A DNA stretch of 50,457 nt from Anaerolineae bacterium. Lineage in GTDB: Bacteria; Chloroflexota; Anaerolineae; UBA4142; SHND01. The position numbers and the translations under genes were made by a program. Every line of letters begins with the position of its first letter. The first letter of the stretch is position 1. Location of the stretch: the NCBI GenBank assembly GCA_020851635.1, contig JADZCJ010000009.1, positions 1 to 50,457 on the forward strand. Direction: 5' to 3'. Below are positions 1 through 9,619 of this stretch, piece by piece. The notes beneath the pieces were generated by a model, which was not told the origin of the DNA, made no database searches, and was given only the letters and a program-made list of their open reading frames with translations.

Positions 1-1
1 T

Positions 2-1498
2 CCCGATATTTCCTATCTGCTCGAAAATCGCGAACGCGTGCTGGGGATCATTGTCTCGCACGGACACGAAGACCATATCGGGGCGCTGCCCTATATTTTG
101 CCGCGCCTGAACGTTCCCTTGTATGCGACCAAACTCACCGCCGGTCTGATCCAGGTCAAGCTCAAGCTGCACAAGGTGCGGGATGCAACCATCAATGTCA
201 TCAAAGAGCGTGACACTCTACAATTGGGACCTTTTACCGTCGAAACGTTTCACGTGAGCCATTCAATTCCCGACGGAATCGGCACGGCGCTGACCACGCC
301 GGTGGGCACGATTGTCCACTCGGGCGATTTCAAGTTTGACCCCGACCCCGCCGATGGCGAAATGACCGATTTTGCAAAGCTGGCGGAATTTGGCACGCGT
401 GGTGTGCTGGCGCTGCTGAGCGACAGCACGAACGCGGATTCGCCCGGACACACGCCGAGCGAACGAATCATCGGCGACACTTTTGCGCGAGTCTTTGCCC
501 TCGCCGAAGGACGGATCATTGTCGCCACGTTCGCTTCCAATATTTCGCGCATTCAACAGGCAATTGATGCGGCACAGCGTTTCGAACGTCGCGTGTGCAT
601 CGTCGGGCGCTCGATCCAGGACAATGTCAAAATGTCGGTCGAGCTGGGTTATCTGCAAGTTGATCCCAATCGGTTCATTCGCGCGGATGAACTGGACGAC
701 TATTCCGATGCGGAGATTTTGATTGTCTGTACGGGTGGGCAGGGCGAACCGGCGAGCGCGCTGACCAAAATGGGGAATCGCGAGCACAAGCAAGTGACAT
801 TAAAAAAGGGCGATACGGTGATTCTCTCGGCGAGCGCGATTCCCGGCAACGAAGAGATGGTCAACAAGACCCTCAACAATTTGTTTCGCGAGGGCGCGAC
901 CGTGTACTACGACCGCTTTATGGATGTGCACGTGTCGGGACATGCGAGCCAGGAAGAGCAAAAATGGATGATTCAACTGGTGCGCCCCAAGTATTTTATT
1001 CCGGTGCATGGTGAATATCGTCATCTGGTCATTCATGGGCGCCTGGCTGAATCGCTCGGTTATCAGCCCGAGAATGTTCTGGTCGTGGAAAAGGGCGACG
1101 TGATCGAGTTTGACCTGCAGGGCAGGGGGCATGTGGCGCGCGGTCTGGTCGCCGCCGCGGACGTATTGGTGGATGGACTGGGCATCGGGGATATCGGCAA
1201 TGTGGTATTGCGAGACCGGCATCAGCTGGCGCAAGACGGCTTTTTTATCGCGATGCTCGGCATTGATTTGCGGACGGGCGAGATCGTGTTTGGTCCCGAA
1301 ATAGAGACGCGGGGGTTTGTTTACAATCCCGAAGCCGAGAGTCTCATCGAGGGCGCAAAACAGACGATTCGCGATGCGGTAGCAGCCAGCGCGCACGATA
1401 CGGGCTTGAGCGCGACGCTCAAGCAAGTCCTGGGCGAATATCTCTACAAGACGACACGGCGGCGGCCGATGGTCATTCCGGTTGTCACCGAGTTATGA
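2..1498 (+). CDS. rnj: Ribonuclease J, 5' end outside window
   Basis: Metallo-beta-lactamase/beta-CASP ribonuclease that degrades and processes mRNA and rRNA precursors, with 5'-3' exonuclease and endonuclease activity in the cytoplasm. The zinc-binding motif HGHEDHIG is seen near the window edge, HSGDFKFDPDP carries a further metal ligand, and the late PVHGEYRHL motif is typical of RNase J. Reading the frame back from the first internal GTG to base 2 gives PDISYLLENRERV, which matches the family upstream of the catalytic motif, so the gene begins outside the window; about 60 N-terminal residues are missing relative to the usual ~555. It converges on rpoC across a shared terminator. A beta-lactamase-fold function other than RNase J is unlikely given the C-terminal domain. 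Confidence 0.95.
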   Translation, partial: PDISYLLENRERVLGIIVSHGHEDHIGALPYILPRLNVPLYATKLTAGLIQVKLKLHKVRDATINVIKERDTLQLGPFTVETFHVSHSIPDGIGTALTTPVGTIVHSGDFKFDPDPADGEMTDFAKLAEFGTRGVLALLSDSTNADSPGHTPSERIIGDTFARVFALAEGRIIVATFASNISRIQQAIDAAQRFERRVCIVGRSIQDNVKMSVELGYLQVDPNRFIRADELDDYSDAEILIVCTGGQGEPASALTKMGNREHKQVTLKKGDTVILSASAIPGNEEMVNKTLNNLFREGATVYYDRFMDVHVSGHASQEEQKWMIQLVRPKYFIPVHGEYRHLVIHGRLAESLGYQPENVLVVEKGDVIEFDLQGRGHVARGLVAAADVLVDGLGIGDIGNVVLRDRHQLAQDGFFIAMLGIDLRTGEIVFGPEIETRGFVYNPEAESLIEGAKQTIRDAVAASAHDTGLSATLKQVLGEYLYKTTRRRPMVIPVVTEL

Positions 1499-1566
1499 CG
1501 CTTGAGCGTGGTTCCCGCGACGAGAAATCCGGTGGGACCGATTGCGATTCCGGGTGGATTACAGAC

Positions 1567-1607
1567 AAAAAACAGCGGGACCTGACACAGGTCCCGCTGT
1601 TTTTTTT
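1567..1607. terminator. Bidirectional terminator between rnj and rpoC
   Basis: A 14-bp perfect stem (1571-1584 with 1588-1601, loop ACA) is flanked by six A on the left and eight T on the right, so it can end transcription of rnj (+) and rpoC (-). It sits just beyond both stop codons. Confidence 0.92.
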
Positions 1608-1613
1608 GCTTTA

Positions 1614-4600
1614 TTATTCCGCTTCAGGTTCTTCTTCTTCTTCTTCTTCTTCCATCTCATCATCGTCGAGTTCGAGTGAGGAATCTTCGTCAAGGTCTTC
1701 TTCGACCTCTTCGGCTTGTTCCTCTTCTTCCTCTTCGACCTCTTCGACTTCGGCGACGACGTCCTCGCCTTCGACCTGAGATTCCGGAGCTTCTTCCAGT
1801 TCCGCATCCACTTCGCTGATCAATTCTTCGTCGAGCGCTTCGACCTCCGCCAGTTCTTCATCTTCCAGACGGATATCCTCGTCGAGTTTGTGACCGAGGC
1901 GACCCATCGTGCCGATCTTCATCTCTGCGATCGGTCCGCGTGTGCGCGGGCGGAAACCCGTGCCTGCGGGAATCAGTTTGCCGATGATGACGTTTTCCTT
2001 GAGTCCATACAGGTCATCGCGCTTGCCCTCGATTGCCGCTTGTGAAAGGACGCTGATGGTGTGTTGGAACGATGATGCGCTCAGGAACGAGTCCGTCGAA
2101 AGCGACGCTTTGGTGACGCCGAGCAGAATCGGGTATGCCGTTGCAGGAGTGCCTTCCGCTTCGGTGATTTTCTCATTCACGTCTTCAAACGCGAGCCGGT
2201 CCACCAATTGTCCGGGCAGGAAATCGGTGTCGCCGGTGGATTTGACGCGCACGCGGCGGAACATCTGGCGCAAAATCATTTCGATATGCTTGTCGTTGAT
2301 ATTCACACCCTGAGAGCGATACACTCGCTGGATTTCTTCGACCAGATAAATCTGGGCGGCGTCGCGTCCGAGAATCCGCAGAATGTCGTGCGGGTTCTTG
2401 GGTCCCTCGGTCAACTGGTCGCCGGCGTTGACGAGTACGCCGTTTTCAATTCCGCCGCGCAGACGAGCGGCGGCAGCCACCTCGTAGGGGCGCTCGTCGC
2501 GGATCTCGCGTCGAATCATGATCGAGCGACCTTCACGCTGCACCTGCCCCTCGTTGGCGGCGTAGACATCGTTGCCCTCTTTATCATGGAACAGGACCGT
2601 GTCGGCGGCGATAAAATCGCCTTCTTTGACGAGCGCTTTGGCATGCGGCGGCATTTCGTACTCGTCAACCTCGGTTTTTGAGGCGACGATGCGAATCACG
2701 CGCTGTCCGTCCTCGACCGAGATCTCGACAGTGCCGTCAATTTCGGCAATGAGCGCCTGCCCCTTGGGGTCGCGCGATTCGAAAAGTTCTTCGATGCGCG
2801 GGAGGCCCGTCGTGATGTCATCCGCGCTTGCCACACCCCCCGTATGGAACGTGCGCAAGGTCAGCTGCGTACCCGGTTCGCCGATGGATTGGGCGGCGAT
2901 GACGCCGACCGCTTCGCCAATGCCGATCAAACCACGCCGCGCCAGATCGCGCCCATAACACTTGGCGCACAAACCATGCCGCGCGCCGCAGGTCAGCGGA
3001 CTGCGCACAAAGACGCGCGTCACACCCGCGGTTTTCATTTGCGCCCACAATTCTTCGGTGATCATTTCGCCGACATTGACAATGACTTCGCCCGTTTTCG
3101 GGTTTGCCACCGGGCTGGCGGTGACGCGTCCGATCACGCGCTCGTCAAATCCTTCGCCCGTGCGTTCTTTCGAGTCGGCAGCGAGCCAGATGCCCGCGTG
3201 CGTGCCGCAGTCGTCTTCGTTGATAATGACATCTTGCGCCACATCCACCAGACGGCGGGTCAGATAACCGGCGTCTGCAGTGCGAAGCGCCGTATCGGCG
3301 AGACCTTTGCGCGCCCCGTGCGTCGAGATAAAGTATTCGAGCGCGGTCAATCCTTCGCGAAAGTTGGACGTGATGGGCAGTGGAATGATACGCCCTGCCG
3401 GGTCTGCCATCAGACCGCGCATACCCGCCAACTGACGGAGTGGGGTGAAACCACCCTTGGTCGCGCCGGAATTTGCCATGACGCGGACGGGCGAATCCTG
3501 CGCGAACGATTTTGCCACCGCATCGGTGATTTCTTCGGTCGCTTCGGTCCACAGTTCGACCGTCTTGACGTATTGTTCGTCTTCGGTGATGAGACCGCGC
3601 CGATACTGCTTTTCTACTTCTGCCACCTTGTCTTCGACGCCCTTGACGATCTGGTCTTTGTTTTCGGGTACGGTAATGTCGTCAATGGCGATGGTCAGAC
3701 CCGAACGCGTCGCATATTTGAAACCAATGTCCTTGATGCGGTCCACGATTTCAGCTGTCCCTTCGGGACCGACGACCTGGTAGGCGCGGGCGACCAACTC
3801 TTTGAGTTTCTTTTTGTCCTGAATGTCATTGACAAAGCGCATCTCTTCGGGAAAGATTTCGTTAAACAACACGCGTCCGACGGTCGTTTCGATCAATTCG
3901 CGTTTCTTGCCCCTGATGAACTGCACTTTGATTTTGGCATGCAAATCAACGACACGCAGTTCGTATGCCAGCGCGACTTCTTCAAACGAGGCAAATACTT
4001 TGCCGTCGCCGATGTTGTCGGGTTTGTCCATGGTGAGATAAAAGCAGCCGAGCACCATGTCTTTGGTCGGTTCCACAATCGGCTCGCCCGAAGCCGGTTT
4101 GAGCAGGTTCGATGCGCTCAGCATGAGCGTGCGCGCTTCGTGCTTGGCGGACTCGGAAAGCGGAACGTGCACCGCCATCTGGTCGCCGTCAAAGTCCGCA
4201 TTAAAGGCGGCGCAGACGAGCGGATGAATTTGAATCGCGCTGCCTTCGACCAGCACCACTTCGAACGCTTGAATACCCAGACGGTGAAGCGTCGGCGCGC
4301 GGTTCAACAGCACGGGATGGTCCTGGATAATGTCTTCGAGGACGTCCCACACTTCCGGCGACATGCGGTCCACCAGCCGTTTAGCGGACTTGATGTTGTG
4401 CGCGAAATTGTTTTCGACGAGTTTGCGCATGACAAACGGTTTGAACAATTCGAGCGCCATCTGCTTGGGCAGACCGCACTGGTTCAGTTTCAGGTGCGGA
4501 CCAACCACGATCACGGAACGTCCGGAATAGTCCACGCGCTTGCCGAGCAGGTTGCGGCGGAAACGACCCTGCTTGCCTTTGAGCAGGTCCGAGAGCGATT

Positions 4601-6071
4601 TCAGTTTGCGCTGTCCGCGCTGGGAAACCGCTTTGCCGCGCTGCGAGTTGTCAATCAACGAGTCTACGGCTTCTTGAAGCATGCGTTTTTCGTTGTTGAC
4701 GATCACTTCGGGCGCGCCGAGTTCCAACAGCCGCTTGAGGCGATTGTTGCGGTTGATGACGCGGCGATAGAGGTCGTTCAAATCGCTGGTCGCAAAACGC
4801 CCGCCGTCCAGCTGCACCATCGGGCGCAAATCGGGCGGGATAACGGGCAGAATCGTCAAAATCATCCATTCAGGACGATTCGAGGATTTGCGGAGCGATT
4901 CGACGACGCGCAATTGCTTGATTGCTTTTTTGCGCTGCTGCTTGGAGCGGGTCCCGCGAATCTCACGCCGCAGGGATTTTGCCATCTCGTCCATGTTCAT
5001 GCGACGCACGATTTCGAGCACCGCTTCCGCGCCCATGCCGGCTTTGAAAACGTGACCCCATTTATCGGAGAGGTCGCGGTATTGCGACTCGGTCAGAAAT
5101 TCCTTGACGGCGATCGCCTGGAGTTCTTCGAATTTGGGGTCGTATTCACTACGCAGGGCGTTGGCTTTGTCTTCGATTTGACCCTGCAGCGAGGCGGCTT
5201 GTTCCTCAAAGGTTGCGCGCAGCGTTTCGGCTTTACCCTGAGCATCGAGACGCTTGTCTTTTTGGTCCTGTTTGATGCCCGCTTCGATCTCGTTCAAATG
5301 TCCCTGCATCACTTCGGCGAGTTTTTTGCGATGCTTGGGCGCGATCTCTTCGCCCTCTTCGACAATCACATCGTCGGTGGGTTCAAAGACAATCGCTTTG
5401 CGCACTTCTTTGCCGCGGTCTTCGAGCTTGCGTTCCAGCTGCTTGCCGAGCGAAACAACCTCGTCGGTCTTTTCGGCGAGTTTTTCATCCAACCGGGCGA
5501 TCTGGTTTTCTGTTTTCTTGTCGAGTTTTTCCAACTCTTCCATCAACTCGAGTTCGAGTTTTTCAAGTTTGTCGGCGAGCGTCTTGGTATCTTTGATGAT
5601 TTTGTGATCGAGTTCTTCTTCGAGTTTCTTGAGCGCCTTGTTGCGCGCGCCTTCGTCAATGTGGGTAATAATATATTGGGCGAAATAGAGGACCCGATCC
5701 AGATTGCGGCGGGAGACATCCAGCAAGAGACCGAGATACGAGGGAACGCGGCGCGTATACCAAATGTGCGCGACGGGCGCCGCCAGTTCGATATGTCCCA
5801 TGCGCTCGCGGCGCACGCGCGACGGCGCGACCTGCACGCCGCACTTTTCGCAGATCATGCCCTTGTAGCGGACTTTTTTGTATTTGCCGCAGTAACATTC
5901 CCAATCGCGCGTCGGACCAAAAATGCGTTCGTCGAACAGTCCATCGCGTTCGGGACGCAGGCGGCGATAGTTGATGGTTTCGGGCTTGAGCACCTCGCCG
6001 TGCGACCACGCGCGAATCTGGTCGGGGGAGGCGAGTGAGATCCGGACGGCGGAAAAATCTTTGATTTCCAT
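1614..6071 (-). CDS. rpoC: DNA-directed RNA polymerase subunit beta'
   Basis: Largest catalytic subunit of RNA polymerase, about 1485 residues from the ATG at 6071, which is preceded by an AGGGGTG ribosome-binding site; a longer frame to 6119 lacks support. The N-terminal zinc site uses C59, C61, C74 and C77. The catalytic Mg motif NADFDGDQ lies at residues 624-630, and a second zinc cluster ([11 protein letters not shown]) follows the trigger-loop region. Residues about 140-335 form a Lys/Glu-rich coiled-coil insertion at the place where Thermus carries a non-conserved domain. The last ~80 residues are an acidic tail ending in eight GAA codons. The upstream neighbour is a recombinase, not rpoB, which is unusual. 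It is probably co-transcribed with the recombinase from the promoter at 7087-7114. Confidence 0.97.
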   Translation of the reverse strand: MEIKDFSAVRISLASPDQIRAWSHGEVLKPETINYRRLRPERDGLFDERIFGPTRDWECYCGKYKKVRYKGMICEKCGVQVAPSRVRRERMGHIELAAPVAHIWYTRRVPSYLGLLLDVSRRNLDRVLYFAQYIITHIDEGARNKALKKLEEELDHKIIKDTKTLADKLEKLELELMEELEKLDKKTENQIARLDEKLAEKTDEVVSLGKQLERKLEDRGKEVRKAIVFEPTDDVIVEEGEEIAPKHRKKLAEVMQGHLNEIEAGIKQDQKDKRLDAQGKAETLRATFEEQAASLQGQIEDKANALRSEYDPKFEELQAIAVKEFLTESQYRDLSDKWGHVFKAGMGAEAVLEIVRRMNMDEMAKSLRREIRGTRSKQQRKKAIKQLRVVESLRKSSNRPEWMILTILPVIPPDLRPMVQLDGGRFATSDLNDLYRRVINRNNRLKRLLELGAPEVIVNNEKRMLQEAVDSLIDNSQRGKAVSQRGQRKLKSLSDLLKGKQGRFRRNLLGKRVDYSGRSVIVVGPHLKLNQCGLPKQMALELFKPFVMRKLVENNFAHNIKSAKRLVDRMSPEVWDVLEDIIQDHPVLLNRAPTLHRLGIQAFEVVLVEGSAIQIHPLVCAAFNADFDGDQMAVHVPLSESAKHEARTLMLSASNLLKPASGEPIVEPTKDMVLGCFYLTMDKPDNIGDGKVFASFEEVALAYELRVVDLHAKIKVQFIRGKKRELIETTVGRVLFNEIFPEEMRFVNDIQDKKKLKELVARAYQVVGPEGTAEIVDRIKDIGFKYATRSGLTIAIDDITVPENKDQIVKGVEDKVAEVEKQYRRGLITEDEQYVKTVELWTEATEEITDAVAKSFAQDSPVRVMANSGATKGGFTPLRQLAGMRGLMADPAGRIIPLPITSNFREGLTALEYFISTHGARKGLADTALRTADAGYLTRRLVDVAQDVIINEDDCGTHAGIWLAADSKERTGEGFDERVIGRVTASPVANPKTGEVIVNVGEMITEELWAQMKTAGVTRVFVRSPLTCGARHGLCAKCYGRDLARRGLIGIGEAVGVIAAQSIGEPGTQLTLRTFHTGGVASADDITTGLPRIEELFESRDPKGQALIAEIDGTVEISVEDGQRVIRIVASKTEVDEYEMPPHAKALVKEGDFIAADTVLFHDKEGNDVYAANEGQVQREGRSIMIRREIRDERPYEVAAAARLRGGIENGVLVNAGDQLTEGPKNPHDILRILGRDAAQIYLVEEIQRVYRSQGVNINDKHIEMILRQMFRRVRVKSTGDTDFLPGQLVDRLAFEDVNEKITEAEGTPATAYPILLGVTKASLSTDSFLSASSFQHTISVLSQAAIEGKRDDLYGLKENVIIGKLIPAGTGFRPRTRGPIAEMKIGTMGRLGHKLDEDIRLEDEELAEVEALDEELISEVDAELEEAPESQVEGEDVVAEVEEVEEEEEEQAEEVEEDLDEDSSLELDDDEMEEEEEEEEPEAE

Positions 6072-6126
6072 GAACACCCCTTTAATGTGTTTGGTAGCGT
6101 TTACGGTAGAAAAAAACAAGCAGATG

Positions 6127-7026
6127 TCAGACTTGATATTTGTTCAAAGGTTCAATACTTTTGTGACCCAACCATTTGGCGACAAATTCAGGTGAGTTTT
6201 CAGCCAACAATTTTTTGGCGCATGTGTGACGCAGAGTATAAGCGGACACATCCGAGAGCTGCGCGGCGTTCGCATACGCTTCGACCAGCCGTTGGATGGA
6301 ACGGGTCGAGAGCGGTTTGCCCTGTTGACTGACAAACAGAGTCGTCACCTCGGGCAGATCGGGTCGCACCTGCAAATATTCCCGAATCGCCCGCGCCAGT
6401 GTCTCGTTCAACGGCACCTGTCTGAAATGATGCTCGGCGGTGCCACGGACCACGAGGCGCAGCCCGTTCGACGTAGGAATAATGTCGTCCTTGTTGAGCA
6501 GGGCGACTTCGTTGACGCGCAAGCCCGCCTGGAGCATCAACTCGATGATCGCATAGTCGCGGCGCATCAGGCGGCGACGGGCGCCCGCGCGCACGGCGAC
6601 GATCAAGCTCGCTATCTCGTCGTCATCCAGAACCCGCGGCGGGGTCTCTTCGGAACCGTTCGAGACGAGCTGCAAGGTTTGGGCGGGGTTGGCTTGCGCG
6701 AAACCCTTTTCGAGTAAAAAGCGACCGAAAACACGCAGTGACTGGAGGCGACGGTTGATGGTGGCGGGTGACTGGTCGGTCGCTTGAACAAGGTGCAGAC
6801 GATAGCGTTCAAAATCGGATTCGGAGGGAATCGTCGGCGTGTGCCCGTTCCGCTGCTCGTGCAGGAAACGCACAAAACCCCGCACATCGGCGCAATAATT
6901 GCGAATGGTGGCGGGGGCGAGTTCGACGCGTTGGAGATGCCCTTCCAAGTCTTGTAAAAGCGTCGGCGCAAAAGCGGGCGACAGGGTGCGAGCGCGCGGC
7001 ACGATAAATCCAAAAAATCGGTTCAA
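6127..7026 (-). CDS. Tyrosine recombinase of XerC/XerD type, with altered active site
   Basis: Site-specific recombinase, 299 residues, with an N-terminal SAM-like core-binding domain (about residues 25-110) and a C-terminal catalytic domain. Arg-I (GLRVNEV), Arg-II (TLRHT), the LGH motif and the nucleophile Tyr three residues from the end are all present, with the normal nine-residue spacing from LGH to Tyr. Two canonical residues look changed: the His of HxxR is Tyr (YTLR), and no Lys is visible in the beta-hairpin ([13 protein letters not shown]). The first in-frame codon is TTG at 7026; GTG at 7002 is an alternative, and neither has a strong ribosome-binding site. The stop is 55 bp before rpoC. 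It may be a chromosome-dimer resolvase or a diverged integrase; no attachment site is seen. Confidence 0.85.
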   Translation of the reverse strand: MNRFFGFIVPRARTLSPAFAPTLLQDLEGHLQRVELAPATIRNYCADVRGFVRFLHEQRNGHTPTIPSESDFERYRLHLVQATDQSPATINRRLQSLRVFGRFLLEKGFAQANPAQTLQLVSNGSEETPPRVLDDDEIASLIVAVRAGARRRLMRRDYAIIELMLQAGLRVNEVALLNKDDIIPTSNGLRLVVRGTAEHHFRQVPLNETLARAIREYLQVRPDLPEVTTLFVSQQGKPLSTRSIQRLVEAYANAAQLSDVSAYTLRHTCAKKLLAENSPEFVAKWLGHKSIEPLNKYQV

Positions 7027-7029
7027 GGC

Positions 7030-7070
7030 AAGGCGAGCGGCTGCACCTTGCGCGCATCTCCGCTCGCCTT
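7030..7070 (-). promoter_or_regulatory. Hairpin in the leader of the recombinase-rpoC transcript
   Basis: An 11-bp perfect inverted repeat (AAGGCGAGCGG at 7030-7040 and its complement at 7060-7070) lies between the predicted transcription start near 7080 and the TTG at 7026. No T-run follows it, so it is not a simple terminator. It could stabilise the leader or hide the start region. Confidence 0.6.
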
Positions 7071-7086
7071 GAATTTATACGCCAGT

Positions 7087-7114
7087 ATTATATGCAGTTA
7101 TTGTAACTTGTCAA
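7087..7114 (-). promoter_or_regulatory. Sigma-70 promoter for recombinase-rpoC
   Basis: Perfect TTGACA (7114-7109) and perfect TATAAT (7092-7087) with a 16-bp spacer, reading leftward. It is among the best promoter matches in the window and fits strong expression of rpoC downstream. Confidence 0.85.
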
Positions 7115-7344
7115 GTGCGATTTTGGGGACAGGGTGGACCAAAAAGCGGTGCGAGTCGTTTGAACCCGCACCGCCGGCGTTGTCAGAGAACCTTCGCCAC
7201 GATAGAGCTTTTGGCAAATGCACGGGAAAGGAGGTAAAACCGGACACTGCCCGAAATTACAGCGCTTTCGACGGCGAAGGTAGACCCTGATATTTAGGGC
7301 TGCTCCAGCCAACTTTAGATATGGTGACGCTTGTATCCCAATTC
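7115..7344. other. Intergenic region downstream of the sigma/anti-sigma operon
   Basis: No convincing coding gene. A minus-strand hairpin (GCGGTGCG at 7146-7153 with its complement at 7167-7174) followed on that strand by five T is a likely terminator for the galK-sigma-anti-sigma operon. Arms CCTTCGCC (7191-7198) and GGCGAAGG (7273-7280) enclose a plus-strand AAAGGAGGT at 7227-7235, a perfect Shine-Dalgarno match with no start codon at a useful distance. Confidence 0.5.
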
Positions 7345-7671
7345 TTACCCCTCACGTTCGATTTTTCGCCACAATGCATCCTCTGAGGGCCAGGAATCCT
7401 CGGTATCCATACGGGCACAATCGCGCAGGATCTGGAACTCTTCGGCACAGGGCAGGCACTGCAAAACGTGAAGCAGAAGGTCTTGCAGCTCTTGCTCATT
7501 CACGTTGCCCTGCATGAGCGCGTCCACCAAACGCGCCGAGTGCTTGGCGCAATCGTCGCACCCGACTTCGTCGGCGCGGGTGCGCGCGATTTTGATCATG
7601 AACGTTTCCAACTTGAGGTAGGTCAGACGCATAGCGTCACTCTCTGATTCAGTGTTGAAAAGGTTGCTCAT
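7345..7671 (-). CDS. Putative zinc-finger anti-sigma factor
   Basis: A 108-residue soluble protein with one CxxC pair (CDDC) and a later H-x3-C-x2-C motif (HVLQCLPC), the signature of zinc-associated anti-sigma domains. No membrane segment is visible, so if it is an anti-sigma factor it is cytoplasmic. The ATG at 7671 lies one base beyond the stop of the sigma gene, which suggests translational coupling and supports a partner role. The name is inferred from motif and context; direct sigma binding is not shown. Transcription probably ends at the hairpin near 7146-7174. Confidence 0.7.
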   Translation of the reverse strand: MSNLFNTESESDAMRLTYLKLETFMIKIARTRADEVGCDDCAKHSARLVDALMQGNVNEQELQDLLLHVLQCLPCAEEFQILRDCARMDTEDSWPSEDALWRKIEREG

Positions 7672-7672
7672 C

Positions 7673-8356
7673 TTACGCCATCCGCGGCGCGGGAGTTGTT
7701 CCAAACAAATTCAGGATTTCGCCTACATCAAACCCGCGGTCCTCGAGCCGGCGCTTTAGTTTTGCGCGCGCGTCGTGGACCATCTTGTAGACGGCGTTTC
7801 GGTTCATGCGAAATTCCTTGGTGACGACATCCACGGGCACGTCGTCAAAGACGACTGCCGTCAGGATGGCGCGCTGCCGGGCGGTCAGGTCATTTTCAAT
7901 GACATCGCGCACGGTCTCCCAGACTTCACGCTGCTGTGCGCGTCGGTCGGGGTCGGGCGAATCCTTGTCTTCGAACTGCAAATCGGGCAGTTGGGAATTT
8001 TCCAGAATCTTGTCGAGCGAAACATTCTTCCAGCGCTGGCGGCGGGCTTCTACCAACGACATGTTGATGGCAAAGCGATATGCCCAGGTGGTGAACTTGC
8101 TCTCGCCGCGGAATTCATCCAGGTGCTTGAGGATGGTCAAGAGCGCATCCTGAGCAAGGTCTTGGGCGACCTGCTCCAATTCCGCGCGCGCCAACGAGCG
8201 TAGATCGCCGGGGTTTTGGCTAAAGAAATACAAAACCGCGCGAAGCAGATAAAGACGCAAATCTTCGATAGCTTCCGCCTGTTCGGGCGTGCCATCGGCG
8301 CCAAGTTGTGACAGCCACTCGGAGTTTGAGCGCTGCCGTGCGCGCGCCTGACTCAT
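7673..8356 (-). CDS. ECF-like RNA polymerase sigma factor
   Basis: Sigma-70 family protein of 227 residues with region 2 (AQDALLTILKHLDEF, then FTTWAYRFAIN for -10 recognition) and region 4 (LTARQRAILTAVVF, helix-turn-helix NRNAVYKMVHDARAKLKRRL) but no region 3, as in extracytoplasmic-function sigma factors. The C-terminal extension after region 4 (about 20 residues) is not recognised. Its ATG overlaps the galK stop by four bases (ATGA), and a zinc-finger anti-sigma candidate follows at once. The regulon and the signal are unknown. Linkage to galK suggests, but does not prove, a response tied to carbohydrate or envelope precursors. Confidence 0.88.
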   Translation of the reverse strand: MSQARARQRSNSEWLSQLGADGTPEQAEAIEDLRLYLLRAVLYFFSQNPGDLRSLARAELEQVAQDLAQDALLTILKHLDEFRGESKFTTWAYRFAINMSLVEARRQRWKNVSLDKILENSQLPDLQFEDKDSPDPDRRAQQREVWETVRDVIENDLTARQRAILTAVVFDDVPVDVVTKEFRMNRNAVYKMVHDARAKLKRRLEDRGFDVGEILNLFGTTPAPRMA

Positions 8357-9543
8357 TTTTTTACTTCTCCGGTTTCCAAACCAATCATGCCGGCGCCTTG
8401 AGAAGGCACGACGGCAGAGACCCAGGGGGTGATGCCTGTCCGCGTCGCGTATTCATGCGCCACTGTTTTTATAAAAAGCTCCATATTTTCATCGCGCACA
8501 AGGTTGACGGTTGCGCCGCCCCAGCCCGCGCCCGTGAGACGTGAACCGAGACAGCCCGGTTGTTTTTGCGCGATTTCCACCATGATATCCAGCTCGGGCG
8601 AACTGGCTTGATAATCGTCGCGCAGACTCGTCTGCGATTGTGTCATGAGTTTGCCAAATTCGACGGCGTCGTTGCGCCGGGCGGCTCGCTCCGCTTTTTC
8701 AACGCGTTCGTTTTCGGTAATGACGTGCCGTGTGCGTCGCATGAGATTGTCAGGCAGGTATTTGGCGGCTGACTTGAATTCCTTGTACGAGACGTCGCGC
8801 AGGGCAGCTATATTTTTGCCCAACAACTGGCTCAGCAGCACCGCCGCATTTTCACATTCCATCCGCCGGGTGTTATAGTCCGACCCCGCCAGGTGACGCT
8901 TTTTCCGGGTATCGGCGACGACGACGCTGACGCCGCGCGGCAGTTTCACGATGGTATACGTCAGCGAGCGACAGTCAATTTTGATTGCGGCGCCCGCTGC
9001 GCCCAGCGCCGAGGCGTACTGGTCCATAATGCCGCTTTTTACTCCCACAAAGTTGTTTTCGGCGCGCTGGCACACTTGCGCGACGACGACGGGGCTGACC
9101 GGACGGGTCGTGTACGCCTGAAGCATGGTGGCGGCACAAACTTCGAGGGCTGCCGACGACGAGAGACCCGCGCCGGAAGGGACATCGGAAGTAAAAGCCG
9201 CATCAATGCCCGTGAGCGGGACATGCTGCGCTTGCAAATAAAATGCGACGCCGCGAATATAGTTCGCCCAACGATAATCGGGATGATGGGGAATGTCGTC
9301 AAGGTCAAAAACGTCCGTTTCGGTCCCCGGAATATCGAGCGCGGTCACGCGGATTTTGTTGTCGGTCCGGGCGCGCGCCGCCATCACCACATCGCGGTCA
9401 ATGGCGATGGGCATGACAAACCCGTCGTTGTAATCGGTGTGCTCGCCGATCAGGTTGACGCGCCCCGGCGCGCGGGCAATTTTCTCCGGCGCAATGCCAT
9501 AAATGCGCCTGAATTCGGTCACCAGTGTATCAAGAATGGGCAT
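8353..9543 (-). CDS. galK: Galactokinase
   Basis: GHMP-family kinase of 396 residues that phosphorylates alpha-D-galactose to galactose 1-phosphate using ATP, the first step of the Leloir pathway. The galactokinase signature GRVNLIGEHTDYND, the ATP-binding loop DVPSGAGLSSSAALE and the C-terminal motif SRLTGAGWGGATV are all intact. The ATG at 9543 is preferred to an upstream GTG at 9567 because homologues start near PILDTL. A TGATATAAT extended -10 lies about 40 bases upstream. No galT or galE is adjacent; instead the stop codon overlaps the start of a sigma-factor gene, an unusual operon partner. Confidence 0.95.
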   Translation of the reverse strand: MPILDTLVTEFRRIYGIAPEKIARAPGRVNLIGEHTDYNDGFVMPIAIDRDVVMAARARTDNKIRVTALDIPGTETDVFDLDDIPHHPDYRWANYIRGVAFYLQAQHVPLTGIDAAFTSDVPSGAGLSSSAALEVCAATMLQAYTTRPVSPVVVAQVCQRAENNFVGVKSGIMDQYASALGAAGAAIKIDCRSLTYTIVKLPRGVSVVVADTRKKRHLAGSDYNTRRMECENAAVLLSQLLGKNIAALRDVSYKEFKSAAKYLPDNLMRRTRHVITENERVEKAERAARRNDAVEFGKLMTQSQTSLRDDYQASSPELDIMVEIAQKQPGCLGSRLTGAGWGGATVNLVRDENMELFIKTVAHEYATRTGITPWVSAVVPSQGAGMIGLETGEVKK

Positions 9544-9581
9544 GGTCACGAGACATCCACGAGACACAACGCGGAATAAAC

Positions 9582-9590
9582 ATTATATCA
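9582..9590 (-). promoter_or_regulatory. Extended -10 promoter for the galK-sigma operon
   Basis: TGATATAAT (TATAAT at 9587-9582) lies 39 bases upstream of the galK ATG. No good -35 is visible at 16-18 bp, as expected for an extended -10 promoter. Confidence 0.5.
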
Positions 9591-9619
9591 CACGCGGAGA
9601 GGGGTTTTGCGGAGGCGCG

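Noticed and set aside
2844-6038. 1064-residue plus-strand open frame
   Set aside because: It is antisense to rpoC and has the biased composition expected of a shadow frame (runs of F, H, R, L). No known domain.
7221-7270. Cobalamin-riboswitch-like GGGAA...ACTGCCCG
   Set aside because: Only a partial match, other core blocks are missing, and no plus-strand gene follows.
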